Shown: in pieces, positions 47,480 through 55,930 of the stretch
Layout of the letters: each line of letters starts with the position of its first letter
Position numbering within the stretch: the stretch's first letter is position 1
Origin: Emticicia sp. BO119
Lineage (GTDB): Bacteria; Bacteroidota; Bacteroidia; Cytophagales; Spirosomataceae
Direction of reading: 5' to 3'
DNA: 64,000 nucleotides
NCBI RefSeq assembly: GCF_013912375.1
Contig: NZ_JACETV010000004.1
Coordinates: 310,001 to 374,000 of the forward strand
Translations under genes and position numbers: made by a program
The notes under the pieces: model-generated
The model's database searches: none
Told to the model about the DNA's origin: nothing
Seen by the model: the letters and a program-made list of their open reading frames with translations, nothing else

Positions 47480-48343
47480 TTATCTTTCAATGCTCTTTAA
47501 TATAGCCTGATTGATGAGCTCAGGGTTCGACCACGGAACAAAATGATTCATATCATCTTTCAGCCACATTTCTACGCTTTCTGCATTCACCAACATTCGT
47601 TTAGCAAAAGCAGCATTTTGCGGATGAACCAGCACGTCTTTATTGCCTTGTATCACAATGCAGGGCTGTTTAATATTTTGCCATAAAGGTAGCATTTCTT
47701 CCAACTCTTCTTTCAGACAAAGAATTTCATAATTAGAAGCTCTGAAGCTTTTGGGAATCATGTATCTTACACCTGCAAAATCTAAAATATAGCGATACCA
47801 ACGGGAAGGCTCCAGGGTAGGGTCGATAGACCCTGCTACAAAAACCAGGTTATCAATTAATTCGGGGTAATCTATGGCCATTCGGGCAATTACAGGGCCA
47901 CCTAATGAATGTCCGATTAATATTATCTTTTTGCCTTGTGCTTTATACCTGGCCACAATGGGTTTCAGGTAGGCTGCCTGCTTGGCTAATGATTTTTCGG
48001 CATGCCCAAAATCTGAATAGCCAAAACCAATTCTGTCAACCGAAACCATTTTTACTTTTTGTAGTAAAATTGAATCTTTCATAAAATCTGCAAATGCGCT
48101 CCAGGAACCCGGTGAACCATGCACAAAAAAGGCAACAGGTAGCGAATCATTACCAATTTCGGCATAATTTATATTTTTATCTGATACCCGAATGGTATGC
48201 TGTTTCGGAATAGTATGCCCTGCAAAATATTCATTCAGATCCTCATCGTTCATTCTGAAAGACATACAGCCCGAAAAAAGCTGTGCTAACAGCAAAATAC
48301 ATAAATAGCCAATAAAAATTTTAGCTGTAAATCTTCGTAGCAT
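47480..48343 (-). CDS. Alpha/beta hydrolase lipoprotein
   Basis: A 287-residue exported hydrolase. The lipoprotein signal ends at Cys26 (LFSGC). The alpha/beta-hydrolase triad is visible: the oxyanion strand VAFFVHGSPGSW, nucleophile elbow GHSLGG, Asp in GNKDVLVHP and His in DMNHFVPW. The substrate is unknown and family members are very diverse. It lies between recG and the SprT-like gene, all on the minus strand, but is separated from each by 50-75 bases. Confidence 0.85.
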   Translation of the reverse strand: MLRRFTAKIFIGYLCILLLAQLFSGCMSFRMNDEDLNEYFAGHTIPKQHTIRVSDKNINYAEIGNDSLPVAFFVHGSPGSWSAFADFMKDSILLQKVKMVSVDRIGFGYSDFGHAEKSLAKQAAYLKPIVARYKAQGKKIILIGHSLGGPVIARMAIDYPELIDNLVFVAGSIDPTLEPSRWYRYILDFAGVRYMIPKSFRASNYEILCLKEELEEMLPLWQNIKQPCIVIQGNKDVLVHPQNAAFAKRMLVNAESVEMWLKDDMNHFVPWSNPELINQAILKSIER

Positions 48344-48416
48344 TCAGGTTCTTTTTGATTAGAAACAAAAACCAGTCATGAAATATTTCATCAGGTAGAT
48401 TAAATTATGATTTTGT

Positions 48417-50522
48417 TTAACTAATTCTGCTCCAGTTGGTTTCATTGCTCCGTAGGTTCTGTATATGGTGTCTGATGGGGGCATTCTCAGCACTTTGAAT
48501 GTCGGGGTCGTTATCTAAAATTTCCATAGCTGCTTCACGGGCATATTTCAGTATCTCACCATCTTTGGCCAAATCGGCCACTTTCAGGTCTAACATCCCG
48601 CTTTGTTGCGTACCTGCCATATCTCCAGGCCCTCTTAGCGACAAATCTACCTCCGAAATCTCAAATCCATTATTGGTTCGCACCATGGTTTCTATGCGGG
48701 TGCGGGTTTCTTTGCCTATCTTATATTCGGTCATCAGAATACAGTACGATTGTTCGGCACCTCGCCCAACCCGACCTCTCAACTGATGCAACTGTGAAAG
48801 CCCGAAACGATTGGCACTTTCAATGACCATTACCGAGGCGTTGGGTACGTCAACTCCCACCTCAATTACGGTTGTAGCAACCAATATCTGGGTTTCTTTA
48901 TTCTTAAAACGTTGCATTTCGTAGTCTTTCTCTTTCCAGCCCATTTTGCCGTGTACAATACTCAAAGCATATTCAGGGAAAGCTCTGGCGATACTCTCAT
49001 AGCCATCCATCAGGTTTTTGAAAGAAAGTGTCTCTGATTCCTCAATCAGCGGATATACGATATACACCTGCCGGCCTTTGATGATTTCGCTCCGCAGAAA
49101 CTCAAATACCCGCAGGCGGTCAGAATCATATCGATGAATGGTTTTGATAGGTTTACGCCCAACGGGTAGCTCATCAATCATTGACACATCTAAATCTCCA
49201 TAAAGTGTCATAGCCAGCGTTCGTGGGATAGGCGTAGCAGTCATAACCAGAATATGCGGCCTGAAATTCGGGTTTTTCTCCCATAATTTAGCTCTTTGTG
49301 CTACTCCGAAGCGGTGTTGCTCATCAATAATACACAAGCCTAAATTCTTGAATTGCACGTAATCTTCAAGCAAAGCGTGCGTGCCAACCAGAATATTTAT
49401 GCTACCATCTTCTAATCCCTGCGCAATAATACGTCTTGCTTTTTTCCCTACTGAGCCCGTCAGCTCTGCAATTTTAATGCCTATTAAATCAGCAAAACGT
49501 TTAAGGTTTGTATAATGCTGGTCAGACAAGATCTCCGTAGGAGCCATTAAACAGGCCTGTGCATTGTTGTCAATAGCCAGTAGCATGGTAATAAACGCCA
49601 CAATGGTTTTACCACTTCCTACATCACCCTGCAATAAACGGTTCATTTGTTTACCTGAACGCAAATCCTCAAAAATCTCCCGGATTACCCGTTTCTGTGC
49701 ACCAGTCAATTCAAAGGGTAAGTGATGCTGATAAAATTCGGTCAGTAACTGGGTTTTGGTAAATATCTGCCCGGCATAATTATCCTTACGAATCAGTTTC
49801 TGTTTAATCAGGCGAAACTGATTATAGAATAATTCCTCAAATTTCAGTCGCCTCTGGGCTTGTTTAAGGGCATCAAAATTGATTGGGATATGAATATGAT
49901 AGATAGCTTGCTGCTTGGATATCAGACGGAATTTCTGAACCAGAGATGCAGGTAAAGTTTCGTGTATATGTTGCACGGCTGACTCCAGCAGCGTTTTCAT
50001 CCAGCGGCTTATCTGCTTGCTATCTACGTATCGTTTACGAATCTTATCAGTGAGCGAATAGACAGGTTGGAAATAACCACCCCGTTCATTTTCGGGTGTA
50101 AGCACATCCATTTCCGGGTGGCTAATCTGCCATCTGCCATTAAATGAAGTAGGTTTGCCATAAACGATATAATCACCTTGCAGCCGAAGCGTTTTTTCCA
50201 GAAAAGTAATACCCTGAAACCAGCTGAGTTCCAAAATTCCGGTGCCGTCGGTAAACTGGGCAATTAATCTTTCTTTATGACCCTCACCCATGCGTTCCCA
50301 TGAGCGTAAACGGCCCTTGATTTGTGCCGCAGGCATGGCTTCATTCAATTCGCTGATGCGATGAAACTGTGTGCGGTCTTCATGGCGGAAAGGATAGTAT
50401 TCGATTAAATCGCCATAAGTGAAGATATTCAACTCCTTATTGAGAAGTTCGGCTTTGGTTGGACCTACTCCTCTCAGGAATTCAATTTTTGTATCAAAAA
50501 AAGATGTTCTTCGCTCGCTCAT
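48417..50522 (-). CDS. recG: ATP-dependent DNA helicase RecG
   Basis: Superfamily 2 helicase that reverses stalled replication forks and moves branched DNA. The product is 701 residues from the ATG at 50522. The open frame reaches a TTG 12 codons up, rejected because MSERRTSFFDTKIEFLRGVGP is the natural start. The wedge domain with an OB fold (about 60-170) precedes the helicase: Walker A LLQGDVGSGKT, motif II DEQHRFGVAQR, motif VI QLRGRVGRG. The start lies about 90 bases from the divergent tRNA-His. Confidence 0.95.
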   Translation of the reverse strand: MSERRTSFFDTKIEFLRGVGPTKAELLNKELNIFTYGDLIEYYPFRHEDRTQFHRISELNEAMPAAQIKGRLRSWERMGEGHKERLIAQFTDGTGILELSWFQGITFLEKTLRLQGDYIVYGKPTSFNGRWQISHPEMDVLTPENERGGYFQPVYSLTDKIRKRYVDSKQISRWMKTLLESAVQHIHETLPASLVQKFRLISKQQAIYHIHIPINFDALKQAQRRLKFEELFYNQFRLIKQKLIRKDNYAGQIFTKTQLLTEFYQHHLPFELTGAQKRVIREIFEDLRSGKQMNRLLQGDVGSGKTIVAFITMLLAIDNNAQACLMAPTEILSDQHYTNLKRFADLIGIKIAELTGSVGKKARRIIAQGLEDGSINILVGTHALLEDYVQFKNLGLCIIDEQHRFGVAQRAKLWEKNPNFRPHILVMTATPIPRTLAMTLYGDLDVSMIDELPVGRKPIKTIHRYDSDRLRVFEFLRSEIIKGRQVYIVYPLIEESETLSFKNLMDGYESIARAFPEYALSIVHGKMGWKEKDYEMQRFKNKETQILVATTVIEVGVDVPNASVMVIESANRFGLSQLHQLRGRVGRGAEQSYCILMTEYKIGKETRTRIETMVRTNNGFEISEVDLSLRGPGDMAGTQQSGMLDLKVADLAKDGEILKYAREAAMEILDNDPDIQSAENAPIRHHIQNLRSNETNWSRIS

Positions 50523-50564
50523 AATCCCTAATTTAGTAGTAAGGGCAAATTTGAGCAAATTTTT

Positions 50565-50596
50565 TTTGATTTTTTGTAAAAAAGCCGTTACATTTG
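50565..50596 (+). promoter_or_regulatory. Promoter of tRNA-His
   Basis: TTTG (50565-50568), 20 bases, then TACATTTG (50589-50596): close to the Bacteroidota consensus. The expected start of transcription is about 10 bases before the tRNA. Confidence 0.6.
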
Positions 50597-50613
50597 CAGT
50601 CCTTAAACGGAAT

Positions 50614-50688
50614 GGAGGTTTTAGCTCAGTCGGTTAGAGCGTCGGATTGTGGTTCCGAAGGTCGTGGGTTCGAGCCCCATACTCCTCC
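50614..50688 (+). tRNA. tRNA-His (GTG anticodon)
   Basis: Cloverleaf with the anticodon GTG at 50649-50651 in a 5-base stem (TCGGA/TCCGA), D arm GCTC/GAGC, and T arm with TTCGAGC loop. The extra 5' G (position -1, at 50614) typical of tRNA-His is encoded and pairs with C73. CCA is not encoded. The acceptor stem has two adjacent mismatches at pairs 5-68 and 6-67 (T-T and T-C), which is unusual; every other stem is regular. Confidence 0.9.
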
Positions 50689-50696
50689 CTTAGATT

Positions 50697-50727
50697 ATTC
50701 CCCTTGAAATGTTTTTTCGAGGGGAAT
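50697..50727 (+). terminator. Terminator after tRNA-His
   Basis: Thirteen-pair stem from 50697-50709 to 50715-50727 with one G-T pair, loop TGTTT, followed by TTTTGTTTTTG. It closes the tRNA transcript. Confidence 0.8.
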
Positions 50728-50770
50728 TTTTGTTTTTGAGCTACTACAAATAGAGACTTTATAATAAACA

Positions 50771-51550
50771 TTATTTATCACAGGTATAAGAATATTGTTC
50801 ATATATATATGCTTCTCCTTCATAGAAATAAGTCATTTTAGTGATATTATCCTGTTTATATTCAAAAACTTTTTTGGAAATAATGGGTGGTAGCACTTTA
50901 CTATAAAAGCTATACATTGTTTGTTCAACTAATTTATTATTTGCATAAGTAAATAGCTCCTCATATTCCTTATAATTAGTATCATTAAAATGTGTCATCT
51001 TTATAACATTCCTATCTGAATCATACTGGTATTTTTTAGTTTCATATACAGAGTTATTCTGCCTTAAAGCCTGCTCTTCAATTAATCTGTTTTGAGCGTC
51101 ATATTTGTATGCATGATCTAAGCCTGTAATCTAACCGTCAGCAATTAGCCTGCGGAACATTGTCCTGATTAATAAAGTATCCTTATAGAAGTAAACCACT
51201 TCAAAATTCTCCGTAACCTTATTATTTTCGGTAGTTTTATAAATAACCTTACTTTTTCTGGAATCAGCGTTATAAAAATAATTATTTGAAAGTATAACCG
51301 ACCCCTGAATCGTATTTTCTTCTATCAATAGTTTATTACTATAACTACAAGTAGTAGTGCTTAAGTTAGATATTTCTTTTGTTACCTGCCCATCTGAATT
51401 ATATTCGTATGATACAGTACTTGTAGAGGGGTTACTTGATTCATTATAATATTTTATTGAAGATGCTTGCCCTTTGCTATTATAAGTCGCCTCATACTTT
51501 ATTTTCCCTTGAGCATCAAATGTTGTCTTTTTTGATGAACCTTTTTTAAC
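50771..51550 (-). pseudogene. Interrupted remnant of a YD-repeat-like secreted protein
   Basis: On the minus strand one frame runs from about 51550 to the TAA at 50771 with a single in-frame TAG (51131-51133). Read through, it gives about 260 residues rich in Tyr, Lys, Asn and Asp with repeated YxYD/YEYNSDGQV-type phrases (YEYNSDGQVTKE, YKYDAQNRLIEEQ, YQYDSDRNVIK), as in RHS/YD-type and related Bacteroidota lipoproteins. No start codon or signal peptide is found; another stop comes at about 51554, so the 5' end is truncated as well. The two open parts have been left as 65- and 75-codon fragments. Function unknown; probably a decayed gene. Confidence 0.6.
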
Positions 51551-51555
51551 TTTTT

Positions 51556-52111
51556 ATTTTATGGCGAGAATGTACAATTTTTTAATCAGATGAGCGGATT
51601 TGTTGAGAGCGTAGCAAAGCTACAGACGAAATAAATCGGTGAAATATGATTGAAAAAGTGCTATTCGGAGGCAAAAGAAATAAGTTTAAACAGGTTTGAT
51701 ATTAAACATACATCATTAAATGATAGAGTTATATCATCTGCGCCTTTTTTACATCTATCAAGAAAAAGGGTACTTAATGATAATGCTGATACAAGAAATT
51801 TAGAGAAAGGTAAACTTTTAATAGTCATGCAAATCAATTTTAAATGGTAATTGGCAGAGACTTCAGCAACCTTACGGGAGGTAAAATAGACCCTGTTTTT
51901 TTTAAAATATTATAAAACATTACTCGTATTGTCAAACATTTTACGTGAGAAGGCTATTGATATTTACTAAAGAATTTATCAGATTTATAAAGGCATCAAA
52001 GCCAGTAAATTTTTAATAAATAGCTAAATCATCAATAACTCCGCAAAAATTATTGCTCACCCACAATAAATACCCACTCAATCTGATTATTGAATTTTAC
52101 GTATATCTATC
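51556..52111. other. Non-coding stretch between the interrupted frame and the GNAT gene
   Basis: About 555 bases with no convincing gene. A 66-codon frame at 51650-51850 starts at TTG and has no recognisable features. A 30-codon open stretch around 51890-51981 ends in TAA. Near 51610 there is a small palindrome GTAGC-AAA-GCTAC. The region looks like decayed accessory DNA. Confidence 0.4.
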
Positions 52112-52870
52112 ATGCACGTCAAAGCCACCAAAATCCCTCTAAAGAATATTCTGCCCTATCGGGATTTGTATTTACAGGAAATGAACCGACAAATCAGATA
52201 CAATGCCTGCCATGAACGTGGCTGGTCAGATTCTTATCTTTTGTATGCGGATGAGGCTGTGATTGGCTATGGCTCTGTAAAAGGGCAGGAAATTGCAGAT
52301 AGAGATACCATTTTCGAGTTTTATCTGCTTCCTCAGTATCAGCGTTTAGCCACCCGTGTTTTTGCGGTCTTATTAGATACCTGCGGTGCAAAATTTATTG
52401 AGCCGCAAAGCAATGCTCCCTTGCTCACGGCAATGCTGTATGAATTTGCCACCAATATCAGGGCAGAGGCTATTTTGTTTGAAGCAGATAGTCCCACAAA
52501 TTTATCAGTTTCTGATGTAGTTTTTCGTTCAAAAGAAGAGTACGAAACTACTTTTGGCAAAAAGGTAGAAGATGGCAGCGGCTATGTATTGGAGAAAGGC
52601 GGAGAGGTAGTAGGTTCAGGAGATTTTTTATTGCATTATAACAAACCTTTTGCAGATTTGTATATGGAAGTAGCCGAGAGCCATAGAAACAAGGGCTTAG
52701 GGTCGTTCTTAATACAGGAATTAAAAAAAGTCTGTTATATAGCAGGAAAAGTACCAGCCGCTCGTTGTAATATTCAAAACAAAGCTTCAAAAGCTACTTT
52801 GCTAAAAGGTGGTCTGAAAGTAGCAGGTTGCATGCTGATTGGAGAAGTAAAAATAGGAGAAAATAACTAA
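52112..52870 (+). CDS. GNAT-fold acetyltransferase (two-domain)
   Basis: A 252-residue cytosolic protein with two GNAT-like halves. The C-terminal half (about 145-252) has the acetyl-CoA loop in AESHRNKGLGSFLIQEL (R-N-K-G-L-G), followed by the NIQNKASKATLLKGGLKVAG segment typical of the last helices. The N-terminal half (about 1-140) has the same strand order but a degenerate loop (PQYQRLATRVF), so only one active site is expected. The DUF1835 gene begins 33 bases downstream. The substrate is unknown. Confidence 0.8.
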   Translation: MHVKATKIPLKNILPYRDLYLQEMNRQIRYNACHERGWSDSYLLYADEAVIGYGSVKGQEIADRDTIFEFYLLPQYQRLATRVFAVLLDTCGAKFIEPQSNAPLLTAMLYEFATNIRAEAILFEADSPTNLSVSDVVFRSKEEYETTFGKKVEDGSGYVLEKGGEVVGSGDFLLHYNKPFADLYMEVAESHRNKGLGSFLIQELKKVCYIAGKVPAARCNIQNKASKATLLKGGLKVAGCMLIGEVKIGENN

Positions 52871-52873
52871 TAG

Positions 52874-52891
52874 TAATCACTCATTTACTAA
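52874..52891. repeat. Short repeat TAATCACTCATTTACTAA
   Basis: An 18-base stretch between the GNAT and DUF1835 genes matches 54791-54808 at 17 of 18 positions. The latter is one arm of a dyad past the TonB-C/TPR gene. Confidence 0.35.
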
Positions 52892-52903
52892 ATTATTTAA
52901 CCC

Positions 52904-53647
52904 ATGACTTACAACATTTTAAACGGAGACTCCTTGGCATACAGCTTCCCTGAAGCAGGCATAGCAGGAGAAATTATCGTATGTAGGGAAGCTCTGATTG
53001 ATGGAAATCTGTCAGGAGATACCCTGACCGAATTCTGGCAAAACAGAGCTAAGAGTTTAGATATCAGCTTAGACGAGTATCAATCATACTCAGTGAGTGA
53101 GTTTGAGAAAATATTGAATGCGCCGGATAACTCAACCTTTAATCTCTGGTTCGGCTATGATTTATTTTGCCAGGCAAATGTATGGTTTGTACTTTCATTG
53201 ATTGATAGTCTTGCTATTCGGAGAGAGGTTTATATTGTTTATCCAACCTTTCTGGAAGAGGCAGACATCTGGAAAGAGTTCGGTCGTGCAGATGCTGAAG
53301 ATTTAAGAGTAAGCTTCTCAAATAAAGTCCAATTTGGAGAGACCGATTTTCAGTTAGCAAGAGAACTCTGGCAGGCCTATAAAAATCAGGATTTACTTAC
53401 TCTGGTGCAACTGGCCGAGAGAAAATCAGCTTGTTTCCCTTATTTGAAAGATGCTTGCGTAGCACATATTGAACGTTTTGCCTCAGGCGGAGCATTAAGC
53501 AGACCCGAACGTATCCTGAAAGATATCCTTCAAAAAGGAGAGACTAATTTCTACAAAGTCTTTGGTGAATTCAGTGCGCGCGAAGGTGTTTATGGTTTTG
53601 GCGACTCACAGCTGAAACCCATTTATGATAAACTGATGGCACAGTAA
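52904..53647 (+). CDS. DUF1835-family protein
   Basis: A 247-residue cytosolic protein of a family with no established function. The N-terminal DUF1835 region shows as YNILNGDSLAYSFPEAGIAGEIIVCREALIDGNLSG, then WFGYDLFCQANVWFVLSLID. The C-terminal half (about 150-247) is helical. It follows a GNAT acetyltransferase by 33 bases and was probably cotranscribed with it. No catalytic motif was identified. Confidence 0.8.
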   Translation: MTYNILNGDSLAYSFPEAGIAGEIIVCREALIDGNLSGDTLTEFWQNRAKSLDISLDEYQSYSVSEFEKILNAPDNSTFNLWFGYDLFCQANVWFVLSLIDSLAIRREVYIVYPTFLEEADIWKEFGRADAEDLRVSFSNKVQFGETDFQLARELWQAYKNQDLLTLVQLAERKSACFPYLKDACVAHIERFASGGALSRPERILKDILQKGETNFYKVFGEFSAREGVYGFGDSQLKPIYDKLMAQ

Positions 53648-53735
53648 AGCACCGGATTTCTGACAAAAAACTGTGATAATCTTACAAATTTCTGTCTGTT
53701 TTTATTAACTTCGTTTTCAACTATTAATCTATTGT

Positions 53736-54755
53736 ATGCTTAAAACTTTGATTTTGATTGGTTTTTCGTCGGTGGCTGTTGCGCAGGGTATCAGAGAAAA
53801 AGTGGTCGGAGATTGGATAAAAGAAGATATTCGCTTAAAAGACGGAAGCCCGATTTTAGATAAGACTGTCAGGGACATTCAACTGCGTTATATTTTTGAA
53901 AAAAACGGAACTTCCCGGGTTGTTTATGACGGAAGGGCTGGTGACAGACCTTATCAGGTCAACCATGATACGCTTATTGTTGGTGGAGATACGTTTTATA
54001 AGATAGAAGAGGTTAGTGATATTAAAATGGTATTGCAGCAAATCACTGCCGACTCGTCGGCAACTGCACTCAAAATTATGTTCACCCCGGCACATCTATA
54101 TAATGTTGGCTTTATGCCGGAAAAATACCGGACAAAAGGAGGGGACACAATTTATGTATTTAAGCCTAATTATCTGGAACCCTTCTTCATAGATGCCGAC
54201 ATGAACGCAAGCCATTATATTTCAGAAAACTTCGATTTTCCCGAATTCAGAACAGGTGATTTTTATACCAGATTTATCATTACAAAAAACGGAGAAGTAA
54301 AAGGTATTGAGATTCTGAGAACTACCAACGATCGATACAATAATAAACTCATTGCCGCCATCAAGAAATCGGAAGGAAAGTGGAAGCCTGCCATGTGGGA
54401 AGGAAAACCTGTAAATGTAGAAGTAATGATGGGGTTTGATTTTGGCTGGACAGAGAAACAGACAGAAAGAAGTGCCTCAACCTCAGAGCAGTCTGAAGAT
54501 GAAAAGCTACAGGAATCAAATGAATATCTGGCAGAAGGAAAGTATTATCTTACTTTAAAGAATTATAACGAAGCCATCAGAAACTACACCTGGAGTCTGG
54601 ATAAAAACCCCCTGAATATCGATGCATATTATGGCAGAGCAAGTGCCTATGCCATGAAAAAAGATACAAAAAAAATGTGTGAAGATCTGTTGCATCTGAA
54701 AAATCTGCAACAGGCAAAAGGAACAGAGCTATGGAATAAGTTCTGTAATAAGTAA
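53736..54755 (+). CDS. Exported protein with TonB C-terminal-like and TPR domains
   Basis: A 339-residue exported protein (signal peptide about 1-16, ending VAVAQ). The N-terminal region of about 140 residues has no recognised domain. Residues about 150-235 have the TonB C-terminal pattern (FYTRFIITKNGEVKGIEILR, then KWKPAMWEGKPVNVEVMMGF). The C-terminus has a TPR-like pair (YYLTLKNYNEAIRNYTWSLDKNPLNIDAYYGRASAYAM). It lacks the membrane anchor of true TonB, so it is probably a periplasmic or surface interaction protein. Confidence 0.75.
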   Translation: MLKTLILIGFSSVAVAQGIREKVVGDWIKEDIRLKDGSPILDKTVRDIQLRYIFEKNGTSRVVYDGRAGDRPYQVNHDTLIVGGDTFYKIEEVSDIKMVLQQITADSSATALKIMFTPAHLYNVGFMPEKYRTKGGDTIYVFKPNYLEPFFIDADMNASHYISENFDFPEFRTGDFYTRFIITKNGEVKGIEILRTTNDRYNNKLIAAIKKSEGKWKPAMWEGKPVNVEVMMGFDFGWTEKQTERSASTSEQSEDEKLQESNEYLAEGKYYLTLKNYNEAIRNYTWSLDKNPLNIDAYYGRASAYAMKKDTKKMCEDLLHLKNLQQAKGTELWNKFCNK

Positions 54756-54772
54756 TTTAGTGATTGTGTGAT

Positions 54773-54808
54773 TTAGTGAATGAGCGATTATAATCACTCA
54801 TTCACTAA
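54773..54808. terminator. Dyad between the TonB-C/TPR and desaturase genes
   Basis: Arms of 18 bases (54773-54790 and 54791-54808) are inverted copies with one mismatch and no loop (TTAGTGAATGAGCGATTA and TAATCACTCATTCACTAA). It lies just before the desaturase stop and just after the stop of the plus-strand gene, so it may end both transcripts. Confidence 0.5.
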
Positions 54809-54815
54809 TATATTC

Positions 54816-55796
54816 TTACGAAGCTATCCAGCTGAATTCGTATTCTAAAGTAGGTACTTTGGTGCGTTCTGCTACTCTTCTTAAACGGTTTGGTAAGGCC
54901 ATCAGATAGTCTCTGGCACGCTCGCCAGCATCATTTAAGCTTGATATGCTGGAAATCTTCCATTCATCCAATAAAGACTCCATAATTTCTATATAATCTA
55001 TGGTAGTATAAACCCCCAGACGTTGCGCAGCATCAGAGAAATGAGAAAATGTCTGCCCTATTTTTACTCCTGATTCTCTTAAAAAGTGCGCCGGCATTAC
55101 GATTTTCTTTTTCATCATATCTTCAAAAGCCAACATCATTTCTGAAGGATCAACTTCAAAAATATTACTGATAAAAGTCTTATAGGCTTTTGCATGGCGC
55201 ATTTCATCAGACGCAATTACCCCACACATTTTAGACAATAGGTTATTATTGTATTTTTTGGCTAAAGTAGCCGTACGGCGGTGAGAAATATTAGTGGCTA
55301 ACTCCTGAAAAGACGTGTAAACAAAGTTACGGTAGGGGTCACGGCCCGTACCAATATCAAAACCATCTGCAATCAGATATTGCGTCGATGTTTCCATTGC
55401 GCGCATATTTACACGGCCAGAGAGATACAAAAACTTATTTAATAAATCTCCATGACGGTTCTCTTCGGCTGTCCACCCACGAACCCATTTTGCCCAGCCG
55501 TTTGGCTCATCTACCTGGTCAATTCCCACTACATCTACTAACCACGATTCGTAAGTTGGCAGAGCCTCCTCTGTAATGGTATCACCTATCAACACCGCTA
55601 TATAATCGTATGGCAATTCTCTGGCGTTTTCTTGTAACAGTTTTACTTCTTGGAAAAAATTTTCGTTTGTTGCATCTGGAAGAAAATCCGCTGGTTGCCA
55701 ATTAGTCTCGATGGGTTTCAGAAATTCGTCAAAAAAATAATCTATTTTCTGACCTACAAATTTCATCACCTCTAATCTTAAATTGGATAATTCCAT
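54816..55796 (-). CDS. Acyl-ACP desaturase (soluble ferritin-like type)
   Basis: A 326-residue cytosolic di-iron enzyme that introduces a double bond into an acyl chain on ACP. The two ExxH iron motifs are EENRH (about 111-115) and DEMRH (about 198-202), with the remaining Glu ligands in ITEEALPTYES and in helix three (SFQELATNIS). Its length matches bacterial and plant stearoyl-ACP desaturases. It is divergent from plsC, so membrane lipid supply is the shared theme. Confidence 0.9.
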   Translation of the reverse strand: MELSNLRLEVMKFVGQKIDYFFDEFLKPIETNWQPADFLPDATNENFFQEVKLLQENARELPYDYIAVLIGDTITEEALPTYESWLVDVVGIDQVDEPNGWAKWVRGWTAEENRHGDLLNKFLYLSGRVNMRAMETSTQYLIADGFDIGTGRDPYRNFVYTSFQELATNISHRRTATLAKKYNNNLLSKMCGVIASDEMRHAKAYKTFISNIFEVDPSEMMLAFEDMMKKKIVMPAHFLRESGVKIGQTFSHFSDAAQRLGVYTTIDYIEIMESLLDEWKISSISSLNDAGERARDYLMALPNRLRRVAERTKVPTLEYEFSWIAS

Positions 55797-55881
55797 GATA
55801 ATATTTTTTAAAGCTCTTTTATTTAGAAAAACGTTACAAGGTAAGTCTTATTTAGCTAAAAACAGTAAATTATTGACTTAA

Positions 55882-55914
55882 TTTGTGATAAAGACCTTTT
55901 TCTGCCTACTTTTG
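55882..55914 (+). promoter_or_regulatory. Promoter of plsC
   Basis: TTTG (55882-55885), 21 bases, then TACTTTTG (55907-55914), close to the Bacteroidota consensus. The ATG lies 17 bases after the -7 box. Confidence 0.6.
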
Positions 55915-55930
55915 TGCAAAAAAAAATTGC

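Noticed and set aside
51650-51850. 66-codon open stretch on the plus strand in the bare region after the interrupted frame
   Set aside because: It begins with TTG, has no recognisable domain or signal and no clear promoter; it is more likely chance in decayed DNA.
50614-52111. Integrated element at tRNA-His
   Set aside because: No integrase and no repeat of the tRNA 3' end was found downstream, so an integration event is not supported.
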